From Apostichopus japonicus (Eukaryota; Echinodermata; Holothuroidea; Aspidochirotida; Stichopodidae): 64,000 bases of DNA. Below are positions 46,301 through 58,467 of the stretch, piece by piece. Positions within the stretch are counted from its first letter, which is position 1. The number at the start of each line of letters is the position of its first letter. A model generated the notes under the pieces. That model was not told the origin of the DNA and did no database searches. It was given only the letters and a program-made list of their open reading frames with translations. The stretch lies in assembly GCF_037975245.1 (NCBI RefSeq), contig NC_092579.1, positions 4,304,001 through 4,368,000 of the forward strand, read 5' to 3'. The position numbers were made by a program, and so were the translations under genes.

Positions 46301-49300
46301 TCAAAATAGATGATGATATGTCTCAGAATTGATAACTACCTTTAAAGTGGCAGTAAATATGCTTATTTAAAATTTGAGTATGGGTGACAATTTTCTGATT
46401 TTCTAGCATATAGGGGGGCCATACTTCGACCTTGAAAGGATGTTATAACTCCCATAGCAAAAATATTAATACATTACATTGTATGTGAAATGACATTAAA
46501 AAAATCAGAAAGTCAGGACTACAAGAGCATTGCCCATGATCCTGCTGTTATTTTAAAATATCCACAATATTAGGACTATATACAGCCCCCTCCCACACAG
46601 TAAACATAGTACTGCATATTTTTTAATGATTTTCCTTTAATTCGATTTCAAAAACCTTCTTGTGGGGCGCACTTTGCTCACCTGTGTAGTACTATGAGAG
46701 AAAATCTAAACCTAAGTACACATTTACATTTTACAGCAATTACTGTAGCACTGATTGAGAATTTCAATTGAAAATTTAACCTAGGCTATACCTACGTTAC
46801 ATTCTTCAAACTTGTCCTGCAGAAAGCAAGAATATCCTTTAACAAGCATGTACTGTACCTGCACATATATATTGCTGAAAGTCTCAGGCAGAAAATGCAA
46901 TTAATTTTGTTTTATCTTTTATAGGTGCTCACACACTCTCCATTTTTAATATGCACCCAGCTCTGTGAGTCAAACACAATTGAATATAGACGATGTGCAC
47001 TGTACTTAGAAATATAGTTATCAAAAGCTACTTAAGAATATAAAAGGCTCATATAGCAATATACATTAACTGCCTCTTAATGGTATAAGTACTATTAATC
47101 AAACTGCCCCTGAACACCACCTGTTTGTAAACAATATATCCTTCTATGGAAGATTTGTTTTTATAAAGTTCATACAGTACTGAATTAATTTGTAGGAGTC
47201 TAGAAGGTGACATATCTGGGTTATTGTAAATAGGTTTCCAGGCTTTCCATGACATAAAATTGTTTATAAAGGGTATTTAAAACAATCAAGTAAACATGAA
47301 GTCTAACATGAGTAATTTAAGGAGTCCCCTGTCCATATATATACTATTACCAGCATGTTACCTAGACTTAGTGTTTGAATTTCCTTAATTGATAATGATT
47401 CCATGTCCTTGACAGAAGTCAGACATTAATTTCATACCTATAGACATACTGTATGTCATCATAGGGTATAAAAGGCTTTGTGAATGGCAACTTAGGACAA
47501 AACCTTGACCTACTTGGAACGTTAATTCTGCTAGGAATTTTAAAATTAGTTGTAAGAGGAAGGGGTGGGGGGAGGAGGGAAAGAAGAATGTTCGCTATTG
47601 TGAGATGTGACACAGGCTTATCACTGTAACATAAAATGGTTATTAGGGGCCTGTCTAGGACATCTCTTTTAAATGATAAAAAATAATTTTGTACTAGGTG
47701 GGGGGGAGGGGGGGTAATCTACAACAGATCCCTATGAACTCTTAAAATCATTTAATTGCCACTAAGGCAACATGTTGCTTATAATAAGCAAGCTACCTCC
47801 CCTTCTGCTCACTATCCACATCTGCCCCGCCCCCCCTCCCCCACCCGCACCTATGTAGACACAAATGGGCCTACCACCCACCTCCTTTTTACAATGACCA
47901 TCAACATTAGGTTTTATGTTACAACATGGTATAGGCCTATATCACTCTGATTGAAGATACTTTCCTTCACTTATTGGGCTATTATTGGGCTACATAGGAT
48001 AGTAATACTAGCAGCTAGGCCTAGGCATGGAATGGGTTTTCGGACAGCATCAATATAGGTTGGGTTCTACAGTGTTAGTTTGTGTTAGCTTCTCACTTTA
48101 GCAAGCATACCTCAATTATTGTAGAGAGACATCTGAATAAGGATTCTTAATGAGTAGCCTTATTTACATGCAAGACCAAGTGTAATCCAGGTCTAACATT
48201 AGCAAATAAAAACTTTTCAAACCCAGGCCTAACTTAGGCCTATTTTGAATATGAAAATTCTGAAGACAATACTGGCAAAAACCTAGACAATCAGGATAAC
48301 CCATGGCAAGAGCCTTTCGACAGTAACCAGCATATATATTTAAGGCTCTGTACTGCAGGCCTAGCCTAATTAGGCTATGCCAACATTGGCCTATTAATTA
48401 TCTTGCTGATCTAATTAGTTGTATAGCCTATCTTAGAACGTTATATGATACACTTCAAAATATGTTCATTTTCATTTAGCGAAAGCCAATGTTTGTAAAT
48501 CTCTCATTGTCGAAGATTTACCAATGCCTTGGCTAGGCCAAGCTCTTGCAACGAAACTGCTAGAGATAGCTTAGGCCTTATTGGACTCTTTGGGTAGGTT
48601 ACATCGTTATTGTCTTAATTGCCAATCTAGGGCCCAGCTTTTCTAAATCTTTGCTTAACGAAACTCTGGGCCAAATTCGGAGCAAGGATTATTGTACCCC
48701 TCAATAAGCTAATTGATATATTTGGTAATTACTGAAATCAGACCCGGCTTTACTTCACAGGATGAAAGACGTGTATAAAAGGCCCATTCTACTAGTTATC
48801 GATTGCCAGTCCATGCCCGGGTTCCTCAAAAGGATCAGCAATTGAGAAGTACACGGATGGCAACTTTTTGTAAAATTGGGGATTTCCCCTTTTGCTATAT
48901 TTGTGACTCTGTCTATACTTGCTTTCTGACAATCAAAAGAATTTCATGGCCAAAACATTACAATTTTGCAGTACCATCAAAATCGGAAAGATAAGAATAT
49001 GAAGCTCGAATTTATTTAACCATCACAATCAAGCATGAGCGAGCCCAATCCTACCTCTTTGATAAGGCTATTCCTGTCTAGAAAATGCTGGCGTAAGTTA
49101 CGGCTTCCTCCGCAACAACACAATCCTGTTTCTTAAAAACAACACATTGCCTTGTTGATATAAAAATCACGTATGGGTCGATCTACTCCGCTTGTAAATC
49201 CTATGTATATCCTTCTTCTGGATCCTAAGGAAGCAATTTCCACAACAAAAGAATGGCATGGAAAAACAATGTAGTGATCCACAAAAGCGCAAGCAAATGA

Positions 49301-52300
49301 TATGTGGCTAAAAAGGTGTGTTCCTCTCAACCGGCATTTGAACAGCTTTCTTTCGAAGTTCTATCGTTAACATACACTAGTCTGCACACTGATCACGCAC
49401 TGCAGCAGTTACACTGTGTATTGTTAATTACAACTTCGCGCATTGGTCAGCTGGAAAAAAAGCATGTTGCCAAAAAGAAACACTGGATTCGGCTTTCGTT
49501 TCTGTTCGTGCATTCATTTGGAATACCAAAACCATGGTATCACAATTTCATCGAAAACTCAAAGACTAGAATGTCATATTTCAGGACTCAGAGAAGGGGT
49601 ACGGTGAAGGACGAAGAAGAATGGTTATGGGGTTGACAACAAAACCACCATAATTACACATAGGATTTTGTCATGCCATGGGTTCTTGGGAAAGTAAAAT
49701 GTGGCACTAACACATTTTCCATTTTTAACAAAGTTGAACCACCAGGGGTAATATCTGCAAAACTAAGGTTGTTGGGCATGTTCATTCGTGAGATGATTGA
49801 GAAATGGTACCAAAAGTTTCTGACGGGATACGTTTCCCTCCGTGTAATTAAGGCTGTCCTGATGGTGTTTTTTTTAACGCATGATAATGGAGATGACGTG
49901 AGAAAACAAAATCTTTGCACAAAATCATTACTTACCGTACTTGAACTTTAATTTTGAATTTGTACTTTGTCAGAAATTTGTTGCAAGAATTCATCAAATT
50001 TTATGACACGGAGCCAAAGAGTGATATCTATATGTAACATTTTCTATCAAATGTTGATTTCGAAAGTAGTGTAAATTTCTTTTCCATTTGAACTGAGTTT
50101 TCCAACGTGAAAACTCTATGACGATGTTATGACGTAGTTACTTCACCTAATTGCATTTATTGACGTAAATGTGCCTACATAGATGTACTTCCTCACTGGG
50201 ACAATAAAGGCCAAATAGCATCAGCTATAGTAAACCGTATGAATATGATCATTGTGTACTGACAGGCGGTTGATATACTATAGTGTGCTTTCAATAGTCT
50301 GGGGTGAAATGAAGGTAGTATACTTCCTATATGGTTACAAGTAACCTCTTGTCAGCCTGTTTTGTGAGGTATATGTCTCCTGTGAGAATGGTATAACACA
50401 GTTCTGGAACGGGGGTGGGGCGGGGGTCAATGTTTTGGACCGCCATGCAACCAGGCCTGACGAGAAGGGCTGAGGCCGGATACAGCCCAGGCCTGGGGTC
50501 AATTGGGGGCTCAGGGAAGTATGGAGGGGCCTGCATGGGAAATTATGATGAGATAGAGAAAACGATATTCTGATGTCATAACAAACTAATTAAGGCAAAA
50601 CGGAAAAAGCAAATGAGGCCTGATGATGTAATTGTTCCCAGGGGAAGATCTGGGCCTGTTGTGTTATAGTTTGGGGTAATTCTTTTCAGGGCCGAGGAAG
50701 GGGTTGGTCTGTTTTTATTGCTAATATTGTTTTTAATTTCTTTTTTGTTTAGTTTATAAAATTTTGAATGAAGTTCAAAATTCACATATTTTAGCATTTT
50801 TGGTCAGTTGAAATTATGGTATTGTTTCTATAGGTATAGGGACGTACCGGCCGTAGGACATTTCGTGTGTGTGTCTGAGTAGATTGAGCCGAAGCTAAAT
50901 CATAGTCTAGACATGTTGTGCTTCAATTGGAAGGTGTCATTGCATTGCTGAAGTTTCAAACTGAACGTCAGGAAAAATTACGTAATAAACTGACATTGCA
51001 GTACATGAAGTATTTATTATAGTAGCTTACTGTGCCTACATGAAATAGCAATATCATGAACAGCGAGACACCGTAACGTATCGTAGTACACGTAAGCAGT
51101 GCGATGGCAAGGCACCGTGCAGAGACGTTGTCAAACGAGAAGGAAACGTACGGAGTCCAGTTGGGACAATGTATTATTTCTATACTCGGTACTGTCATGT
51201 CCCGCTTGAGAGAACTCGTAGTGTCAGTATGAGTAACATGAATATCATGTTTCTACCAGATAAAGGATAAGGAACTGTTTGTACTGTCAATACGAGTGCT
51301 TTGAAGCATGATATGGGAGGACAGTTTAGAGAGGTATTAGAATTAGGAAATAGTCCCAACTGGCTGCCCACGGATAGAGCTCAGGAGGGGTGAAAGGAGA
51401 CGGGAGAGGAGGAAGGAGGAGGGAAGGATGTAGAATGGGGGAGGAAATGTGAGAAGGTAAAGGGGCAGAAAAGAAGAAAAAAAATGAGAGGGCAGTATTT
51501 TGTTTCTTTATCCGTTTTCTCTTCATGTCCCTTCTCTCTGTCTGTCTTTTCCTTTTTCTGTTGTTTTTGTCCTTGTTTGAGAGGAGGTGGTGGTGAATAG
51601 GGGGAAGAGGTGTGGTCATATGTGATTCAGACGGTTCGTTGCACCAGGACGCTTAATGCCCACAGGTTTCCAAGGGTTGCATGGTTCTGAAAATTTTCTT
51701 TTCCATGAATATTTCAAAGAGTACCATCCTGCCTATGCCATACTATATTTTGTCACACTAAGAGATGGTTTTTCTATTGAAAATTTAACTGCGCGTTTAA
51801 TTTCCAGATCTTTATTGGTCCATTTCAAGTTCAGGCTAATGTCTCAAGAGGGACCCCTAAAGGCCTAACTGGGTCGGGGGAGGGGGGGGGGTTGACTTCA
51901 GTACATTAACTCTATGTATGTAAATGTTTTTGTACTGTGAGCTTCTCTGAATATGGTTAACAGTAGATTCACACTTTTTGGGTATTTTGTCGTTCTTGAA
52001 ATCACATTCTTGAGCGCTGCTGAGGTAAGTATAAAAAATGGTTGAGATGGCGCTATTGCAAACGTCTTATAGTAACTGCAACACTAGTAAACTAAAAGAA
52101 ACATTTTTTTCGAGGGCGCTATCTCTCTTTGAGTAATCATAGTGTGTCAGCTAAGTTTTGCGTTGATAGTATGAATGTTTCCTCTTGTTTCAAACTTCCC
52201 AAAAAATCCTGCTCTGTGTGATTCTTGCCATATATTCTTTCCAACTTATCATTTTTTAAGTGAAACTGTTTCCTTGACCTGTTTGCCAGTGAACTATAGG

Positions 52301-52439
52301 TCCGACCTTACGAAACCACTAAAAATGTAACATAGATACACAAGAGTAAACGGTATAGGCGTTGTTTGTTTGTTATTTCGTTGTTTTTGTTTGGTGAGAA
52401 GTTACAAGGAACCCAACATTTATCACGAAATTGTACAAC
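43336..52439. other. Long non-coding stretch with minor low-complexity features
   Basis: About 9 kb without a recognisable gene. It holds a (TA)n run (45237-45260), G-rich tracts (47558-47580, 47700-47714), a cluster of TAGGCCT-like words (48010-48600), a GC-richer patch (50400-50535) and a purine-rich stretch (51375-51490). The 49304-49636 and 49673-49951 plus-strand frames (110 and 92 codons) have no family resemblance and no convincing splice sites. Confidence 0.45.
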
Positions 52440-53068
52440 CAAGGGCGGCGGAAGCACTTTTAATCTGGGGGGGCACCGACATCAAAGGGCACTTTGCAGA
52501 AATTCGATTGGACTGATGTAGCCTTATAGTTAGTACCATACCTTATTTGCGTATACACATCACTCCATCAACGCCCCCCCCCCCCCCCAAGGAAAATATG
52601 CATACTAGCACTGCAATATCCAATGTGCAAATTGGGAAACAAGGAACAAGTTTTCTATTGAGACAAAATGAGGTGAAATCATGCTAGTTGCTAATGTAGG
52701 AATCTTCCGAATTTGAGTTTATTTCTTGTTAATATCTTAACAAATTGTTTCCATTCGAAATAGCTTTGAGTTTGACCCACATAAATTCATTAAAAGTCAG
52801 GGGCGTAGCCGGGATTTGCAAAGTTGTATGCACGACTATCTGAGCGGAGCGCCACCATCGGTTGGCGCGGAGCGTACAAGAAAAATTTTGGTTTTACAAA
52901 CCCCTCAGATGGCCGGAAACGGCCGTTCCCGAGTGTTCATTCTGGTTCCCTGGCCTCTTGCTAACTTGAGACACCTCAATTTTTATGTAGAAAAAGGGCA
53001 CATTTTTAACCCTGAGGAAAAGTGGGGGGGCACGTGCCCCCTGTGCCCCCCCGGTTCCGCCGCCCTTG
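52440..53068. mobile_element. Composite hAT-type MITE, 629 bp, perfect 8-bp target duplication
   Basis: The left end is CAAGGGCGGCGGAA and the right end is TTCCGCCGCCCTTG, a perfect 14-bp terminal inverted repeat. TGTACAAC flanks both sides (52432-52439 and 53069-53076), a perfect 8-bp duplication. Inside, at 52799, is a second terminus-like sequence, CAGGGGCGTAGCCGGG. It is followed by GAGCGGAGCGCCACCATCGG and GCGTACAAGAAAA, blocks also present (reversed) in the 17153-17453 element. The element therefore looks like one family member joined to, or nested within, another that shares its right end. The GTGGGGGGGCACGTGCCCCC segment (53022-53041) is a strong short palindrome. No transposase. Confidence 0.85.
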
Positions 53069-53076
53069 TGTACAAC

Positions 53077-54193
53077 GTAATTTAGTATACATCGTTTAAA
53101 CATTTCTTAATCTGAAAGCTTTGAGGCTGAACACTGCCACATGTGTTCAGAAAAACAACGGGCAGAGCATCAGAGATAGATATATATTTGATAGTTTGAA
53201 ATGTAAAATTTATAATTTTGTTATACAGACGTGAAAAATGTGATTTTCCTGAACTGTACTAGTTCAGGAATGTATATTATTTAAAATTCGTTCAGCCCAA
53301 CGCGGAAACACCGGTGGGGTCGTTTAAGTCCCCGTCGTTAGTATATATGTGGCTATTTCAAGCTGAATTAAGGAAACTCTCCACTTATCATGCATAGAAT
53401 TGACTCAGGGAGAGGAGCGGGATGCGATAATCTCAACAGTCCTTAATATTCGGAGAAGAATTCCTTTTCCTCATCTTAGGGAGGAGCGATCACGTGATTA
53501 AACTTATTAGTCTATTCCCAGTAGCTTAAGTAAGAGGCAAACGTAAGAATAACTTTATTTATCCTTAAAAGGAAACTACATTACTTATCATATTACAATA
53601 CAGTACAAATTAAACTACGTATTTATGTACGTTGATTTATTTTACAGGAAAGTATTTAGCGAAACCGAATGTTAACCATTAACGCATAGACCTGTTTATT
53701 GAGCATTTCATTGGAGAACATTGTGTAATTTATTTTATTTTATAAGTTACTTGAAGTCGATACAAAACCGGAGACACATCGTAGCAATATTCATTGCTAA
53801 TTTTCTAACTCTAAATGATCAATACTTAAATATCAGAAATATCAATATCAGAAGTTACGCATTAAAGATTGAATGCCAACGCGGCTGTTATGATGAAGGA
53901 TAAGTCTCATTATTGATTGCTTGCAATAATAAACAGTTTTTATTCGATTTATATTGCATCAGCTAAAGAATCAACAAATGCTCTTTCTCCTGCTGCCAGT
54001 TAATTCCTCTCGTTCTTTGCTTCTTGTTCTTAAAATGAAGAAAATGATAAACAGAGTCATCATATTAAATGAATAAAGCTGAAAGTCAACGTATATACTG
54101 CAGTTGACAACGCAATGCAGTATCTAATACATCCATACATATAAATCCTACAGCCTATCAGAAAATTGTTTACATTACAACATCCTGTACATT
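53077..54193. other. Non-coding sequence, nothing recognised
   Basis: AT-rich, no gene. A 9-bp stem hairpin (TTCCTGAAC / GTTCAGGAA) lies at 53246-53270. Confidence 0.45.
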
Positions 54194-54725
54194 CATAGGC
54201 GTAGGAGGCAGGGGGCTGGGGGGCTGCAGCCCCCCCCCCACCAAAATTTTTGGTGAAAATTCGGGCAATATGCTGATAATTTTTCGGGCACCTACTGAAA
54301 AAAGAAAAATTTGCAGTTGTGTTTTTCAATTTTTTGTGTGAAAATTCGGGCAATATGCTGATAATTTTTCGGGCACCTACTGAAAGAAGAGTAATTTGCA
54401 ATGTGTTTTTCAATAGTAAAACTGATATTGTTATTATCGTTATTATTGTAACGACTTCCCCAATAATTAAAACCAATATGGAAGGGTAAAAACACGGAAA
54501 ATATAACCAAAATTTTTCGCGCGCTACGCGCGTTCAACATCCTAATGTGCATATCATATAGTATTCATCGGTTAGTGGCATGTGATGTAATAACCGATTA
54601 ACGACTATATATGATATGCACATTGACATGTTGAACGCGCGCGTGGCGCGCGAAAAATTTGGTTATATATTTCGGGCAAGTCGTTACAGCCCCCCCCCAA
54701 ATCAAATTAGGCTCCTACGCCTATG
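54194..54725. mobile_element. hAT-type MITE with long internal foldback, 532 bp, perfect 8-bp target duplication
   Basis: The ends are CATAGGCGTAGGAGGC and its near-perfect complement GGCTCCTACGCCTATG. They are flanked by TGTACATT on both sides (54186-54193 and 54726-54733). Poly-G/C tracts lie just inside each end. Internally there is an 85-bp-period tandem duplication (units starting 54253 and 54338, both GTGAAAATTCGGGCAATATG). A large inverted repeat follows, with arms about 54500-54571 and 54604-54670 including TTCGCGCGC-type CpG-rich blocks and AATGTGCATATCATATA. The centre contains ATCGGTTA/TAACCGAT and so can fold too. Open frames over it are artefacts of the repeats. Confidence 0.88.
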
Positions 54726-54733
54726 TGTACATT

Positions 54734-56787
54734 CAGTCGGAAATTTGCATTATAGACTTTTTCCTGATTCTTATATGCATGCGCAAGCAGGGAAGTATGA
54801 CTGGAGTATAGTGACACAAATGCTGCACGATATGATAAAACGGCCATCCACTTTTAAAGATTTATATAAAAAACTTTTTGACAATTTTGGAATACTTGTT
54901 TACATTTCACTGTCAATTGAAAAACCATTAAAGACTGATTATATTTAAGTGCCACTGACACTGTACTGAACCGGATTTCATGTATATACGTCTGAAACGT
55001 CTTACATGCATGTGGTTCGAGGACCAGGCCGAGCCCAATGGACAATAATGTCACCGACTATAATCACACAGTCGTGCACAATCTCGATGCAAGGGCTGGG
55101 GATGAGAGCGGATCAATCTTTCGGTTGTTCGTGGTTTTTCGTGCCCAGGTTCTTTCCTGGGTGACTTTTCTTAAAAAGTATAATGTCACCGACTGCCCTC
55201 CTTTCAGTTTCCTTAATGGAGACACAGGCCCAACCATGATTATTGGCTTACCTAATAGAAAAAAAAACATGTCATGAACAATTCACTCAAAGAGTAAGGA
55301 AAAGAAGTTGAAGAAGAAGAAAAATACAAAAAGTAAATTGTTATTCCGTTTGGGAGAGATTTAATGTTTCTTCGCGTTTCTTCACACACAAGGCTGAAGA
55401 CTTGAGCAAGTCTGACAATGACGTCACATGTGTTTCAGGTTTGTTGTTGTTTTTCTTGATTGATTACAATGTTATTTTCTGTACTGGAGTTGAGTTTAGA
55501 AAATATTGAGTCTAAAATATTAAAACTTTTTAACATAACTTAATGATGGCGTTGATCTCAATGTCAGTAACTTTAACATTTTCACCTTGCAAATGTGAAA
55601 ATAGAAACAAAGAGAAAGGATAATATTTCTGATGACAGTTGCAGTATGACATCACAGCTTGACAAAATGACAGCTCACAAACACGACTTTCAAACAAGTA
55701 TAATTACCAAACGGAATTAGGTTTTGTCACAGCTGTTTGGGAATGGTGTCCTTCAAGACATTCCGTCATTACAAGCTACAGATGACGGTTGGTATATTGT
55801 GTCTCCAATAAGTACATCATGAAAATGAGAATGCATTATTCTCCATCCCATAGTTTAAGCCCGGTTCAGGGGCCTTCTCAAAAGACCCGTTTGGTGGATG
55901 CAATGAGTATAATCACATCAATACAATAAAAGCTACACTAGCTTCAATATGTCATGCGTCATACGTTATATCGTACGACAAAATGGACTGCAAAAACAAT
56001 GAGGCCTTTGCAATATCTCACAGCTGATTCAAGTTATTTTTATTGCAAAGGCAAAAGAAGGAATCTGAGTGAATTCAACGTTGCCGCTGTTGAATAATTA
56101 TAATAACTACAACATTTGCACTATCGATTTCTTCGACGTATATAGGCGAACCTCATATCTAAGTTTATTTGTTCAACAATGAACCCCCATAAAATCTATA
56201 TTAACTAAACAAATTCAACATAGGCATATGCGTCAGTTGTATTTGAGAAGTTGGTCTGAAATTGTTCATTTCAAGGATAACTGCTTTATATAGACTATTC
56301 TTTTATTTCACTGAGTGTACTTCTTTCATTAAGAGAAATACTTACACAAGCGCGCATCGATGAGAAAAGGAAATTCGAAATAACTTCCATAGCAACCAAA
56401 CAATAGATCGGAGGGAGTGATCGATAACTGTGGGTTGTGTATGGTATTCTTGTTGACAAACAAGCAGTCTTCGAAACAGGTCGAAGATAAGTGGTGAAGA
56501 AGTCTTGGCAAACATTCATAACGAAGGCTGCATTATAACCCATTGATTATTGGAATATAGGTTCATTACGTGTTAGGGAAAGTTGAAATCAGAGGTATAG
56601 GATAACTTACAACTGCATTGTGGACTCGTCTGGTTTTACATTAAAAGGACACACAATTCTCGTGTTTCATTAAAAGAAGAGGAAGACAGAATCATGACAA
56701 CGTACTGAAAATAGGGTTAGCAGTGCAAATGGTCTGAAACGGATTAAAATAACTTTTCAGGCCGCAACCTATTTGAGGTTTTTCAGA
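54734..56787. other. Non-coding sequence upstream of the polycystin-like gene
   Basis: No gene recognised. The 15-bp sequence ATAATGTCACCGACT, or nearly so, occurs twice (about 55045 and 55180) around a GC-richer segment. The first coding exon of the polycystin-like gene follows. A TTTTCAG just before 56761 could be the acceptor of a 5'UTR intron, but no promoter can be assigned. Confidence 0.4.
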
Positions 56788-56811
56788 ATGTCGGTTGTAT
56801 TTGTATTTTAC
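56788..56811 (+). CDS. Polycystin-1-like protein, exon 1 (start of signal peptide)
   Basis: ATG at 56788 opens an eight-codon exon, MSVVFVFY, ending in an ideal donor (TAC|GTAAGT), phase 0. The residues are hydrophobic and join in frame with exon 2 (VLFAFSG...) to form a typical secretory signal peptide of about 20 residues. The start is chosen because it is the only ATG that reads into this donor and the joined protein is secretory, as expected for a WSC/PKD ectodomain. A very short first coding exon is unusual but the phases fit throughout. Too short to be found by ORF scanning. Evidence is splice logic and product coherence, not transcript data. Confidence 0.68.
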
Positions 56812-57277
56812 GTAAGTATTTCAATTTTTTCTCTCTTTACAATACTTTAGCTCTGTGTTGTAGCTGATCGTGTTTTTACATTAATCTTGTTCAATACCAA
56901 TATTGTATTTCGATCAAGTAAAACTGACTAAACTATTCCTTTCAGTGGAATTTAGTTTATATAGTAAGTTATTATAACATTTTGAAATCTTTAAGAAGTT
57001 ACTTTTTATATGGTATTTTAACAAAATGAACTTATGCTTTGAACATTACTTCAACAAACAGTTAATAGAGGCATATTACTAAAATATTAATCCACGCACT
57101 TTTGTATATTTCATAACCTGATACATAAATATACATCCTGTGTATGTGTACTTATTGTTATATCATATATGTTATGTTATGTCGCATTCAAATATTTATT
57201 TAATGTTTGTTTGTATTGATATATGTGTTCTCATAAACTTAATTGGTCCTCAAATCATATTATGTGTTTATTTTCAG
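56812..57277 (+). other. Polycystin-like gene intron 1
   Basis: 466 bp from GTAAGT to TTATTTTCAG, AT-rich. No repeat or other gene recognised. Confidence 0.6.
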
Positions 57278-57323
57278 GTGTTGTTTGCGTTTTCTGGAAT
57301 TTTTGAGAGAGCTAGTTCAAAAG
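57278..57323 (+). CDS. Polycystin-1-like protein, exon 2 (signal peptide core and cleavage region)
   Basis: A 46-nt exon preceded by TTATTTTCAG and followed by AAAG|GTACGT. It encodes VLFAFSGIFERASSK plus the first base of a glycine codon (phase 1). Joined to exon 1 it gives MSVVFVFYVLFAFSG then IFERASSKG, a hydrophobic core followed by a polar stretch. Signal peptidase cleavage is likely near the FSG or ERASS residues. The phase-1 end matches the phase-1 start of the WSC exon exactly (G + GT = Gly). Confidence 0.7.
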
Positions 57324-58230
57324 GTACGTTCTGATCTGAAGGCAATAAATATCTTATTTATATCTATTTTATTAGATCCATGAGCTATTAATATACATAA
57401 TATATATATAGTGTTTCCGTGCATTATAAACAGTAGCCATGTTGTACCTACATTACCCACAATGCAACGGATACTGCGCAACATAAATTTATTCTGCAAC
57501 TTGTTGCATTAGTGATACAACGGTACGAGGAAATATTAAAATCTGTGACATTTCAAAGCACATCAACTCAACAGTTCATAGGTTTAAGTATAGCTTCTAC
57601 ACAAACTATCGCATACATATACACGTGTGACCATATACTGACTATATGTGAGGCAAGCAATGTAACGTAATTTATATTAAATCAGCAGAAAATGTATATA
57701 TATGTGAGTTTTTGACGCTGGAGAAGTTGATGAATCAAGCTGGATTTCTGGTATTAGTAGTGGGCCAATGGTTCATCGACTGGGTTAACGACATCCCATA
57801 GGCAAACGCATAGAACAGTAGCGGTAGCATTAATAGTATATAAAAATGATGAAACGGACTATAGAAAAACAAAACAACCAGGGATGATGTTAGCCTGTTG
57901 GAAAAAACTCATTTGAAGTTTCTGTTCTAATTTTACATAAATTACAGAAATATCGACAAGCTATCGTTAATAATTTAATGTTATTGATTTGCTTTCCACT
58001 ACAATATTCAATACACGCATATAATTGGTTAAATGAGCAGCATATAGTTGTGAAAGGAACTGTTGTAGGGAGAATCGGTGTTTAACAAAGTCGACCAATC
58101 CCATATGCAGGAAAGGAAAATCGAAATTAAACAAAACTGTTTAGACCGCAAATGAATCCAGACGAATCGAGAATTGTTATTCATCCTACTCACGGCGTCC
58201 TACATTTTGTCTAAATCGTTATTCCAACAG
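57324..58230 (+). other. Polycystin-like gene intron 2
   Basis: About 0.9 kb between GTACGT and TTATTCCAACAG. No exon or mobile element recognised. Confidence 0.6.
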
Positions 58231-58467
58231 GTGTGTTTCAAACTTGTTACACCATTTCTCATGAGAATCGACACTTTGTTTTTAACCCCAGTGACTATGA
58301 TCCCGAGAGATTGACGGAGGACTCCTGCTCTGACGCATGCGCATACGAGGGTTATCAGTATGCAGCTCTGGAAGAAGGGATAGCTTGTTTCTGTTCTGAT
58401 GCAGATATTGCTACAATCGAGAAGGTTGGCGACAGCAACTTGTGTTTAGGGACTTGCTCAGTGACAG
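58231..58467 (+). CDS. Polycystin-1-like protein, exon 3 (WSC domain)
   Basis: A 237-nt symmetric phase 1-1 exon (CCAACAG acceptor, GACAG|GTAAGA donor). In the joined protein it spans about residues 24-102 and encodes a WSC domain, a carbohydrate-binding/cell-surface module found at the N-terminus of some polycystin-1-like proteins. Cysteines fall at about 29, 56, 60, 76, 78, 95 and 99, with the eighth (about 106) supplied by the next exon. That is the usual eight-cysteine set. Key motifs are SCSDACAYEGYQYAALE, CFCSD and NLCLGTC, corresponding to the C..xC...GYxYAGLE..xxCxC...C..xC pattern. The protein is expected to be extracellular. The frame read-through past 58467 to 58499 is intron. Confidence 0.85.

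Noticed and set aside
49304-49951. Two adjacent plus-strand frames of 110 and 92 codons
   Set aside because: No recognisable motifs, no convincing splice sites, and no relation between them.
50400-50535. GC-rich, proline-rich minus-strand frame (69 codons)
   Set aside because: Composition-driven; no collagen-like or other periodic motif, and no splice support.
54060-54552. 138- and 86-codon minus-strand frames with a repeated CPKNYQHIARIF segment
   Set aside because: They translate the 85-bp tandem duplication and palindrome of the MITE at 54194-54725.
55064-55277. Frames on both strands around a GC-richer block flanked by ATAATGTCACCGACT repeats
   Set aside because: No domain similarity. 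The direct repeats are short and may be coincidental, so I kept them only as a note.
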